A stretch of DNA of 64,000 nt from Campylobacteraceae bacterium (lineage in GTDB: Bacteria; Campylobacterota; Campylobacteria; Campylobacterales; Campylobacteraceae). Position 1 is the stretch's first letter; every line of letters begins with the position of its first letter. Under the pieces are notes generated by a model. The model saw only the letters and a program-made list of their open reading frames with translations. It was not told the DNA's origin and searched no databases. Of the stretch, positions 45,110 through 53,190 are shown piece by piece. The DNA lies in assembly GCA_900753405.1 (NCBI GenBank), contig CAADYZ010000017.1:62001-126000 (forward strand). The letters are read 5' to 3'. The position numbers and the translations under genes were made by a program.

Positions 45110-46100
45110 CAGCAGTTTGCTAGGTGTTTCGTTTTTTTCGGCTTGTTTTTTTGTTGGCTTGCTAGGTGTTAATTTTTGGTTTAGGTTGGTTTCGCAGTTT
45201 TTGGCAACAACCTCGAATTTGCCAAAACCAAATTTGATTTTTACATTTTTGCAAATCAATAGACCAAAACCGCGATTTTGTAAAAATCAAATTTGATTTT
45301 AACATTTTGGCAAATTCGGCTTTTTATCATATCAAAATCATATCACGCCAATATCACCAAGACGCAACCTTTGAAGCAACCGCAAATCTACCAAAACCAA
45401 ATTTGATTTTAACATTTTGTAACCAACCAAACACGACTTAAAACCAGCTTTCAACCCAAAAACCACACTAAAAAACCAAAACCGCAAAAATCAAATTTGA
45501 ATTTAACATTTTTGCGAATCAACAAACCAAATTCTAATTTGACGCTTTGCAAACTCTGTGTTTAGTCATATCAAAATCATATCGTACTAATATCACCAAA
45601 CGCAACTTTTGAAGCAACCACAAACTTGCAAAAACCAAATTTGGTTTTAACATTTTGCAGCCAGTCAAACCGAAATTTGTTAAAACAGAAATTGTCAAAA
45701 CCAAATTTGATTTTAACTGCCAAACTAACAACAAAATTGACTTGTAGCAACTTGACTTAAATCAACTTTTCGCCTCCTCGCCGCAAATTTTCACGCTCTC
45801 TTTGCCGCCAAACACGCCTTCGCTTTTGCCTAAGTTTTCGCTCTGCTTGTGCCATTTGCCAAACCCAAAACCGCGAGTTGCAAAACCGCAAAACAGCCAA
45901 ACCCAAAACCGCGTCAAACCGCAACCCTGTAAAACCAAATTTGGTTTTGACATTTTCTAGCCACCAACCGCAACAGCCGTGAGGCAAAATTTAGTAACTT
46001 TGTAGTAAAATCCCGCGCAACAAACTTTTGATTTTAGATATGATTTTCATATCATAATCATATCAAATTAATATCAAAACCATATTACAAAAGAGAGAAA
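45110..46100. repeat. Repeat-rich 1 kb spacer
   Basis: No supported gene. It holds about eight dispersed-repeat cores (near 45222, 45278, 45389, 45487, 45526, 45632, 45691, 45932) and a 239 bp imperfect tandem duplication (about 45301-45540 and 45540-45780) whose marker is CATATCAAAATCATATC at 45328 and 45567. A third related block, CATATCATAATCATATC at 46048, lies directly upstream of miaA. The ATATCA units are iteron-like in spacing, but no DnaA boxes or replication gene accompany them. Confidence 0.75.
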
Positions 46101-47000
46101 ATGAAAGAATTCGCGCTCATCGCCCCAACCGCTAGCGGAAAAACGCAACTCGCCATCACCCTCGCAAAAGAACTAAACGGGGTGATTTTAAGCCTTGATT
46201 CGCTCTGCGTCTATCGCCAAATCAACATCGCCTCGGCTAAGCCAACCGCCGCCGAGCAAGCCCAAGTGCGGCACTTTGGCGTGGATGTCGCGAGCGTGGA
46301 AGAGCATTTTTGTGCCGCCGACTTCATCCGCTGCTACCGCGAAGCAAAAGCGTGGTGCGAAGAGGCAGGCAAAACACTCATCATCACCGGCGGCAGCGGC
46401 TTTTACCTCAACGCGCTTTTAACGCCACTTGCGCCAAAAGTTCCGCCGCTTGCGCCTTTTAGCCAAGCCCTTAGCAGGGATCAGTTATGGGAAAAAGTGG
46501 AGCAGACCGACCCAGAATTCGCGCAAAAATTCAGCAAAAACGACTCGTTTAGGCTGCAAAAATGGTTTGAAATTCACGCCTTTACAAACCAGCCACCAAG
46601 CGTGTGGCTGCGGCAAAACTCCGCTCCACCAGTCGCCCAGAAAATGCGAATTTTCAACATTTTGTGGCAAAAAGAGGCGCTAAACCGCCGCATCGCCCAG
46701 CGCACACGGCAGATGTTTGAGGCAGGGTTGCTTGACGAGGCGCGCGCGCTTTTTGCCGAGTTTGACGCTGCTTGCAAACCACTTTGCAGCATCGGCTTAA
46801 AAGAGTGCGGCGAGTTTTTGCGCGGCGAGATCAACTCGCTTGACGCCCTCGAAAACCTCATCACCACCCACACAACCCAGCTTGCCAAACGCCAACGAAC
46901 ATTCAACAAAAAGGCGTTTAGCGAGGCGGTGACGCTCGAAGTGGATGAGGAAAATTTTGACGAGTTGCCTCAAAGGGTGGTTGCTCTCTTGCGAGCCTAA
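46101..47000 (+). CDS. miaA: tRNA dimethylallyltransferase
   Basis: A 299-residue enzyme that adds dimethylallyl to A37 of tRNAs reading UNN codons. P-loop APTASGKTQLAI, DSLCVYR (with the conserved D near 35), TGGSGFYLNALL and the RQ...W region are visible. Its P-loop threonine-alanine form is usual in epsilonproteobacteria. GAGAG lies before the ATG. It is the only gene between the repeat spacer and the decayed region, and is in the plus orientation. Confidence 0.93.
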   Translation: MKEFALIAPTASGKTQLAITLAKELNGVILSLDSLCVYRQINIASAKPTAAEQAQVRHFGVDVASVEEHFCAADFIRCYREAKAWCEEAGKTLIITGGSGFYLNALLTPLAPKVPPLAPFSQALSRDQLWEKVEQTDPEFAQKFSKNDSFRLQKWFEIHAFTNQPPSVWLRQNSAPPVAQKMRIFNILWQKEALNRRIAQRTRQMFEAGLLDEARALFAEFDAACKPLCSIGLKECGEFLRGEINSLDALENLITTHTTQLAKRQRTFNKKAFSEAVTLEVDEENFDELPQRVVALLRA

Positions 47001-47640
47001 CGCCCGCTCGCGCTTCGAACTCGCCCGCCTATCTTTTGCTCGAACTCTCCCGCCTTGCTCTCAGGCGACTTGACACCAAAAACCAACCGCCCTTCTTGCG
47101 ATCTTGCAACCAACTTTCGTAGCCTTACCCGCCTGTTTTGCGCCCGAATTTATAACCAACTTTCTCAAAACTTGACTGCCGATCTTGCAACCGACTTTCG
47201 ATCGAACTCGCCCGTCTTGCTTTCAGCCGACTTTTTCGAACTTAACCGCCAACTTTGCGCTCAAAACCGCCGTCGCAAATCTACTCGACATCGAACACTT
47301 TTCACACCAACCGCCTCGCTTGTAGCGTTTTAAGCGTCATACCTTCTCGCAGATGATGACAAATTTGCCACTCATCATTTAGGCTAAAACGCCTTTTGGT
47401 TTGCGTGCGAGTTTGTAAGCGGCTCGCTTTGTTTCAACATTTTTGAGCAGTTACAGCATTTGCGTTTTGACACAAACAGCCCAACGAACTAAAACCGCCA
47501 TTATTCTGCCGCTTAGTCACGCCGCGCCAACCAAAGCCGCCCCTGCAACAACAACTAGCCACAATTTTGTCAAAAACGAATTTGACCACATCGCCGACAA
47601 CGCATCCAAATTTGGTTTTGACAAATTGATTGCTTTTTTG
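47001..47640. other. Decayed or low-complexity spacer after miaA
   Basis: Dominated by short imperfect repeats of CAACTTTCG, AACTCGCCCG and GATCTTGCAACC over 47001-47330. Two dispersed repeats follow (about 47567-47585, and CAAATTTGGTTTTGAC at 47608-47623). A 92-codon plus frame through it (47055-47333) has no ribosome site and a repetitive, unrecognised translation. It looks like the residue of a lost gene or slipped-strand expansion. Confidence 0.55.
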
Positions 47641-47685
47641 TGATGGTAGAATTTTTAGAAAAAGTGAAGTTTTTAAGAAGTTTTA

Positions 47686-47832
47686 GTCCTTCGCCACTGG
47701 CAAAGGACAAAGTCGGGTGGGCTTAGGGATTGACTAGACCGCTCGCCTTTTCAAGCGGCTTGACCCTGCTGGCATGCCCACAACCATTATTTTAGTCCCT
47801 TTTTAAATCTCGCTGCGAGATACTACGCATAT
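47686..47832 (-). ncRNA. Type II-C tracrRNA
   Basis: The minus strand carries an anti-repeat (TCGCAGCGAGATTTAAAAAG then GGGACTAAAAT) that pairs over about 25 bases, with a few G-U pairs, with the CRISPR repeat of 47941-48108. A structured tail follows: a GTGGGC/GCCCAC stem (47776-47781 with 47717-47722) enclosing a CCGCT/AGCGG hairpin, then a hairpin GTCCTT...AAGGAC (47686-47708) as likely terminator. The tail is longer than that of the C. jejuni tracrRNA. No cas9 gene is present in the window. The 5' end is estimated. Confidence 0.82.
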
Positions 47833-47940
47833 TTTGCTTAAATCTCACTTAACACTACCTTTTCCGCCTTTTTCACTGGGGGTATTTTGGGCTACTTTTT
47901 CCCAAAAAACCTCGGTAAAATCGCCGTTTGCTACGGGTGT

Positions 47941-48108
47941 ATTGTAGCGTAGCGAAACTTAAAAAGGGACTAAAACACGAGGGTTTTGAAAACGGCGCGC
48001 TTTACAATTGTAGCGTAGCGAAACTTAAAAAGGGACTAAAACTATGAAGTTATTACTACTTCAAAGATGTATATTGTAGCGTAGCGAAACTTAAAAAGGG
48101 ACTAAAAC
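47941..48108 (-). CRISPR. Three-repeat type II-C CRISPR array without cas genes
   Basis: Three identical 36 bp repeats at 47941-47976, 48007-48042 and 48073-48108, with two 30 bp spacers at 47977-48006 and 48043-48072. Read on the minus strand, each repeat starts GTTTTAGTCCCTTTTTAA, as in C. jejuni, and ends GCTACAAT. The ending contains TACAAT, the within-repeat -10 element known from Neisseria type II-C arrays. The tracrRNA gene lies 108 bases away on the same strand. No cas1, cas2 or cas9 is seen nearby. Confidence 0.93.
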
Positions 48109-48109
48109 C

Positions 48110-48160
48110 TGATTCAAACGCTGCTAAGCGTGCAAGCCGCTAAAAGCAGCATTTGAATCA
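48110..48160. other. Hairpin bordering the CRISPR array
   Basis: TGATTCAAACGCTGCT (48110-48125) and AGCAGCATTTGAATCA (48145-48160) form a 16 bp stem with one mismatch. It abuts the last repeat. It may be a terminator or the edge of the array. Confidence 0.6.
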
Positions 48161-48425
48161 AGACTCAACCCTTTTGTGTTTATAAAATCAAAGTAGATTT
48201 ACGATGCGGCGAAACCAAAAAGGCAACGAGGAGCGGTTTTGTAGGCAGACGGAGACGGAATTTGGTTTGGTAGTAAGAGTTTTTAGGCTGGCTTGTTCGC
48301 TTAGCGGTCGCCAGCCACTTCTGCTTGACAGGTTGTGAGGTTTGCAGTTGCAAACAGGATGAAAGCAAGTTCTGCTAGCCTTATTTTGCATTTGGCAAAA
48401 CCTATCTTTATCACAGCCGTTTTAA
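48161..48425. other. Spacer between the CRISPR border hairpin and the DUF1561 operon
   Basis: No supported gene. Two overlapping minus-strand frames of 62-67 codons begin near 48370-48391 without ribosome sites and have unrecognised translations. No dispersed repeats are seen. Confidence 0.5.
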
Positions 48426-48457
48426 CGCAAAGTTGTTGCATAGCGCTAGACTTTGCG
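48426..48457 (-). terminator. Hairpin after the DUF1561 operon
   Basis: CGCAAAGT / ACTTTGCG stem immediately after the stop codon on the minus strand, followed only by TTAAAA. A weak terminator or RNA 3' end. Confidence 0.45.
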
Positions 48458-49723
48458 TTACTTTATACACCGACCGCTGCTGCATTGATTAAGCGTGCTT
48501 GCTCTTGGCAAAGCAGCATTACCTCTTCTGTCCTCGCCAAAGCCACCGCAATCTTGAAAAGACAAGGCACTTGCAAATGGCAGGTTAAAAGGCTCTCTTA
48601 CTTCTATAAACGCAAGTCCTACAAGATTTAGCGGCGAGCCTGTTAGTCTCATTGTGAATCGGTCTTGCAACTCTTGTGGCGTAGTGGCTAGCTGTGTGTA
48701 GGCGCGCAAGCTGTTTAAAGAAATGCCGCGAATGTTGGTGGGAATCACGATAAAGCCCGTTGAAGCGCGAATCGTTACCACAGCGTGTCCGCGAATGTCA
48801 CGCGTTTCTGGCACATAGCGCAAAAGAACGGTAAAATACATAGCCCCTGGTTGCGCGACATTAAAGATATTGCTTAACAAAGCGTTGATTTCTCGCGTGG
48901 TGCTAGCTGAGCCGATAAGATTCCATTCATATTGCGGGAGCATTGAGATAGAGCTTGCAAAGGCGACCTCCACAGTGTTTGTGAAAATCTCCGTGTGTCC
49001 GATGAGATTTGTCCTGCCATAATAATCCACAATATCACTCAGCGTGTCATAAAGCAAGGGGTTGCGGTTTTGAAAGCTAGTAAATGGGTTTGTGTTTGGC
49101 ACAGCATCGAAAAAATAGCCTCCGCCCAAAGGTGGGCTGTTGTGATAGTGCATAAATTCAGCGATGATTTGATAGCTGTGCAGCATACAAGTGCCGCAAA
49201 TGCCTGTGCGAGTGGCTAGGGCTTCATCGTTGGTTGTGCCTATGATTTGAAGCAGCCTTGCAACCCAAGCACTGAGATTAAAATCAATCGGGAGTTGCAA
49301 GATAGGCTTGTTTAAATTCGCGCCTGAATTTGCACCCAAATTTCCGTTAGAATTTGCATTTAAATTCACAGCATCAGCATTTTTAACAAAGGCTTTAAAG
49401 TCCTTTGAAACGGCTTTTGTGTTGATAGTATTTATCGCATTTTGCAATTTAGATTCCAAAGCATTTGCGTGCAATAAATTTGCATTTTCATAGCCTAAAT
49501 TTGTGCTATTTGTATCAGCCGTGCTTAAAGCACTGTGCGGGTAAGCTTCATCAAGCAAGGCGTTGTTTGGGGCTAAATTTAAAGGGTTTGCGCTTTGATT
49601 TACGCTTGGAATTTGGCTTTGTTTCGCGCAACCATTAAGGACTAAAAGAGCAAGGCTAGCAAAAAGCACAGCGCGCAATAAAGGCGCATTTTTTAGGCAT
49701 TTTAAAGTGAAATTTTTCATCAT
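48458..49723 (-). CDS. Lipoprotein with C-terminal half of a DUF1561 (VM-like) protein
   Basis: A 421-residue protein with a lipoprotein signal (lipobox LNGC, Cys32), then a low-complexity Asn/Ala linker (to about 135). The domain that follows matches the C-terminal part of Leptospira VM/DUF1561 proteins: GICGTCMLHSYQIIAEF, YFFDAVPNTNPFTSF, RGHAVVTI and a terminal CGGFGEDRRGNAALP...NQCSSGRCI. In Leptospira that region carries the toxic, DNase-like activity; activity here is inferred. The ATG overlaps the stop of the lectin-half gene (ATGATG) with GGAGGTAG upstream. The two genes together equal one Leptospira protein. Confidence 0.82.
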   Translation of the reverse strand: MMKNFTLKCLKNAPLLRAVLFASLALLVLNGCAKQSQIPSVNQSANPLNLAPNNALLDEAYPHSALSTADTNSTNLGYENANLLHANALESKLQNAINTINTKAVSKDFKAFVKNADAVNLNANSNGNLGANSGANLNKPILQLPIDFNLSAWVARLLQIIGTTNDEALATRTGICGTCMLHSYQIIAEFMHYHNSPPLGGGYFFDAVPNTNPFTSFQNRNPLLYDTLSDIVDYYGRTNLIGHTEIFTNTVEVAFASSISMLPQYEWNLIGSASTTREINALLSNIFNVAQPGAMYFTVLLRYVPETRDIRGHAVVTIRASTGFIVIPTNIRGISLNSLRAYTQLATTPQELQDRFTMRLTGSPLNLVGLAFIEVREPFNLPFASALSFQDCGGFGEDRRGNAALPRASTLNQCSSGRCIK

Positions 49724-50829
49724 CTACCTCCACCCGGTGCTGGACAAAAGGGCAGATTATCGCCCTCATTTGCGCTGATAAGTCGCAGCCAATTTTGAAA
49801 TTCAGTAGTGGTTAAAAACTCAGAGCTTGCTTCATTTGCGACATCTTTTTGCATATAAGACGGATTCACCACATAAGGCACGCCCCAATGAGTGCCATAG
49901 TGCGTTACGCGCAAGTAGTTGCCATTTGCGTCCTTAATGGCTAGCTTTTTATTGCCGATTGAAAAAGGCTTGAAAAAGGCGCGGTTTTTAGGCGGAGGCG
50001 TGGTGTCATCGCATTTGCCCCACTCTACCCAATCCCAATCTCCGCCATTTAAATTTGAATACATACAATTTAATCTCGGCACAAAGGCATCATAGCTTGC
50101 GATATGTCCGCGCTCTAAATCATAATACATAGCCGTTCTTGTCGTGGTTGAGCTGCCGTTTGAAATATAATAAGCCGTTTGTGAATTCTTTGTCTGCCAA
50201 AACAGAAAAAAGCCAAATGTAAGCGTCCCAGCAGGTGCCACAGTCGCCTCCCACTCTCTCATCGCGCTATCTAAAATATGCTCATTATAGCTCTCATCGC
50301 CTAGCCACGCAGCATAAAGAAAATCCCCGTCATCTTTGATGCTATATCTATCATCATAGCTCCAAAACTGCCCGTTTTTGATTTTCCACTGCTGGCGTTC
50401 ATCATTTACTACGCAAGGGCTAAGATAAAGCATATCCACTTCCCTTTCGCTACGATACACAGAAGTAGGCGCGGTTATGCAAACCCAAGTGTTGTTGATT
50501 TTGTAAGCTAGGCGCGACAAGACATCATAGCGAGCATTAAGTGCTTCGCCACGAGAGCAACTGATAAGGGCTAGATAAGAATAATTTTGAGCAGAAGCTG
50601 AAAACTGCGGAGCGTAGCACCATTTAGCATTGCCTTGCACGCGCACGGCTATGGGCGCGTCTTTTGGCGCATCTGGGGACACTTGGCGTGGGCTTTGGGC
50701 TGAGTTTTGCACGCGTGGGGATTGAGATAGGAGGGCTTGTTTGGCGTTAGTTCCCAAACTATGAGTCTGAGTGTGTGTGCTACAAGCGCTAAAAGCAAAC
50801 ATTATTAAGCAAAACATAAACATTCTCAT
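49720..50829 (-). CDS. Lipoprotein with N-terminal lectin half of a DUF1561 (VM-like) protein
   Basis: A 369-residue protein with a lipobox (FSAC, about Cys16) and a Ser/Gln-rich linker. Two ricin-B-like modules follow: KWCYAPQFSASAQNYSYL with ARYDVLSRLAYKINNTWVCI and QQWKIKNGQFWSYDDRYSIK (the QxW signature), then a second around SDLERGHIAS-like YYDLERGHIA and WDWVEWGKC. This is the carbohydrate-binding half of the VM/DUF1561 family. It should bind host or surface sugars, by family analogy. No ribosome site stronger than GGAGCGC is seen before the ATG. Translated just ahead of its partner. Confidence 0.82.
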   Translation of the reverse strand: MRMFMFCLIMFAFSACSTHTQTHSLGTNAKQALLSQSPRVQNSAQSPRQVSPDAPKDAPIAVRVQGNAKWCYAPQFSASAQNYSYLALISCSRGEALNARYDVLSRLAYKINNTWVCITAPTSVYRSEREVDMLYLSPCVVNDERQQWKIKNGQFWSYDDRYSIKDDGDFLYAAWLGDESYNEHILDSAMREWEATVAPAGTLTFGFFLFWQTKNSQTAYYISNGSSTTTRTAMYYDLERGHIASYDAFVPRLNCMYSNLNGGDWDWVEWGKCDDTTPPPKNRAFFKPFSIGNKKLAIKDANGNYLRVTHYGTHWGVPYVVNPSYMQKDVANEASSEFLTTTEFQNWLRLISANEGDNLPFCPAPGGGR

Positions 50830-51219
50830 AAAGCGCTCCTTAAAATCGTATAATTTTTCTCCGCATTGTATCTAAAACTTACTTTTTTTAAGCCATTAAA
50901 ATGCAACTTTTTTACCAATTTAGTTAAATTTGGCAAACAAACTCGCAAAAGTGCCTTGCAAAATTTAAAAGCCGTGCAATTCAAGCCGCAAAAAAGAGCA
51001 AAACTAAGCGTTGAAAGTCTTGCTAAAATGTCAAAACCGAATTTGGTTTGCAGTTGGTGGCGTTTGGGCGTTTAGCGGCAAAGTTTTTTGTGAAACACAG
51101 CTTCAAACTCACATAACACGGCGTGAAACCCACTTCCGCTGTCACCGCAAAACCAGCAAGGCAAATTTCAAATGCCAGATTAAGCATTTTTTAGTAAAAT
51201 GCAAACAAAAGGAGTTAGG

Positions 51220-51903
51220 ATGAAATTTTGGTTTGCGTGCTTGCTTGGTTGCGTGTGTGTCGGTTTTAGCGGCTGCGTGCGGGCGTATTACAAAACAGAA
51301 GTCGCCCCAAACCTCACCCTTAACAAAACCCAAACGCTGATGTTCGGGCTAGAAAAAAACGCCACCATTGCCGACAAAAAGCTAAAAATCCTACTAGGCG
51401 ATGCGTTGATTGCAAACGGTTATCAAGTAGCAGAATTTAACTCCAACCGCAAAAACCCGCCTTGTTTGGTCACATTTTCGCAGCAGGTGTTTTCCACGCA
51501 ATACACACAAAGTCACACTACTTTTCGCTCAAAAACGATCAACACCTACACGCCGCCCATTTACAGCCAAGGAGTTTATATCCCAGCTACCGTAGTTTCC
51601 TCAGTCATAAACATCCCAACACAAGTCGTTGAAACAAAAATACTCACAACAAAAGGCGTAGGAATCTCAATCTCTTGCAAAGAAGACGGAGAATTCGTGC
51701 AGGTCAGTAGCGGCGCAGTCATCGCAGAAATTGACGATTACAAAGAGCACACAAAAAGCATTCTTGACAATCTTGTGAAGCGTTTAGGGCAGGATTTTAC
51801 AGGCAAAGTTGTCGTTCATAACTTTTTTAAAGAAAATGCACAACCAACTGACAAAATTTCTAGCCGCAAATGTCAAAATTTAGCCAAATGCGGCTCGATG
51901 TAA
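51220..51903 (+). CDS. Lipoprotein of unknown function
   Basis: A 227-residue protein starting MKFWFACLLGCVCVGFSGC, with lipobox FSGC (Cys19), so anchored in the membrane. The mature part has a beta-rich, Thr/Ser-rich centre (TFRSKTINTYTPP) and no recognised family. The ATG at 51220 has AAAGGAGTTAGG. It is alone on the plus strand between two minus-strand groups. A short helix and KISSRKCQNLAKCG end the protein. Function unknown. Confidence 0.7.
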   Translation: MKFWFACLLGCVCVGFSGCVRAYYKTEVAPNLTLNKTQTLMFGLEKNATIADKKLKILLGDALIANGYQVAEFNSNRKNPPCLVTFSQQVFSTQYTQSHTTFRSKTINTYTPPIYSQGVYIPATVVSSVINIPTQVVETKILTTKGVGISISCKEDGEFVQVSSGAVIAEIDDYKEHTKSILDNLVKRLGQDFTGKVVVHNFFKENAQPTDKISSRKCQNLAKCGSM

Positions 51904-51929
51904 CATATGCAAATCGCAAATTAATTTGC

Positions 51930-53105
51930 CTACAATCCGTTTGCAAAGTGCTTTTGCTTTAACATTTTGTGGTTATCACAGCCATTTTGCTCACCCAGAT
52001 CGCACGCCTTGCCAAAATACTCCAACGCCTTGCCGTAGTCCTGCCTTACACCCTTTGCGTCCAAATAAAACTCGCCTACCATCTCGCACACACCGCCCAT
52101 TTCGTCTTCTTCATCGCACAGTGTTTTAAAAATGTCAAACGCCTTTTTGTAGCTTTTTTCAACGCCTCTGCCGCTTGCATAGCATAAAGCAAGATTGTAA
52201 CAACCCATTTGCTTCACTCCAATCGTGTAAGAAGTTTTGTTTTGGTTGCAAAGCTTGTAAAATGTCGAAAACGATTTTTGCGAATTTTGCTTTATGCCTT
52301 GTCCTTGTGCGTATAATATCCCTAAGTGATTGCAACTTAAATCATTGCCCAAATCACAGCCTTTTTTAGCAATGTCAAAAGCGAATTTGTAGTCTTTTTG
52401 CTCAACAAATCCACCCACAAGCATCCCGCATTCCATACCATTAACTTCGCACGCTTTGTAAAAATACCTCAACGCAAGTTGCTTGTTTTGCTTCACGCCT
52501 GCGTCTCCTTTGTAATACATTCGCCCAACTCTGCTGCAACTCGCCCCCGCCCGTGCCGTCCCTGCGTCAAATATATCCACATCTTCTTTGTTAGATTGTG
52601 CCAAATTGCAAGATTTTTGAGACAAAACAAAAGCCTTTTTTCTGTCTTTTTTCACGCCCTCGCCGCTTAAATACGCCCTCGCCAAATCGTCACAGCCAGC
52701 CACAGAGCCTAAATCACACGCCTTTTGGTTGTATTTAACTGCGTCTTGAAAGGCTTTCTTCAACTTTGTCTGTATAAGCTTTTCATTGTCAAGCTCCGTT
52801 GCATCCAGCTTATTTAAACCACTAACCACAATCGTCATACCGTAAAAGAAACAACCTTCGCCATAGTTTAAATTACAAGCTTTTAGGAGGTATTGTCCGC
52901 TAAGTTTAAGAGCGTTGGCGTCAAACATCTTTCCACCATCCTCGCGCCTTAACTGACTTTGAGACAAAATCGCCATCCCTATTTCATAACAACTTTTTGC
53001 GTCATTTGCCTCGCATTTTGACTTCTGCGCACTGTCAATTTGTGCATTGCAACCAACCAAACTTAAAGCCAACAAACCAAAAAAACAGCATAAAACTTTT
53101 TTCAT
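51930..53105 (-). CDS. Sel1-repeat lipoprotein (Hcp-like)
   Basis: A 391-residue protein with lipobox LVGC (MKKVLCCFFGLLALSLVGC) and about nine Sel1 repeats with cysteine pairs, such as CDDLARAYLSGEGVKKD and CNHLGILYAQGQGIKQN. It is the second, larger Hcp-like protein of the window but lipid-anchored, unlike the one at 13714. The ATG at 53105 has AGGGGCGAGG upstream. Likely periplasmic protein-protein binding scaffold. Confidence 0.85.
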   Translation of the reverse strand: MKKVLCCFFGLLALSLVGCNAQIDSAQKSKCEANDAKSCYEIGMAILSQSQLRREDGGKMFDANALKLSGQYLLKACNLNYGEGCFFYGMTIVVSGLNKLDATELDNEKLIQTKLKKAFQDAVKYNQKACDLGSVAGCDDLARAYLSGEGVKKDRKKAFVLSQKSCNLAQSNKEDVDIFDAGTARAGASCSRVGRMYYKGDAGVKQNKQLALRYFYKACEVNGMECGMLVGGFVEQKDYKFAFDIAKKGCDLGNDLSCNHLGILYAQGQGIKQNSQKSFSTFYKLCNQNKTSYTIGVKQMGCYNLALCYASGRGVEKSYKKAFDIFKTLCDEEDEMGGVCEMVGEFYLDAKGVRQDYGKALEYFGKACDLGEQNGCDNHKMLKQKHFANGL

Positions 53106-53190
53106 CCTCGCCCCTTTAAGCCACCATTTTACCACAAAATTTTAAAACTACCAACCTCTAAATTTGCAAAAGTCAGCAATTGCACGCGGG

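Noticed and set aside
45110..46100. Replication origin in the iteron-like spacer
   Set aside because: No DnaA boxes (TTATCCACA), no dnaA or rep gene, and the repeats are ATATCA and the dispersed element only.
47055..47333. Plus frame of 92 codons after miaA
   Set aside because: Repetitive translation from imperfect DNA repeats, no ribosome site, no recognised family.
48180..48391. Minus frames between the array and the DUF1561 operon
   Set aside because: No ribosome site and no recognised content; overlapping frames of similar length argue against coding.
47340..48460. Remnants of cas1, cas2 or cas9 near the array
   Set aside because: No frame in either direction with RuvC, HNH or Cas1/Cas2 motifs.
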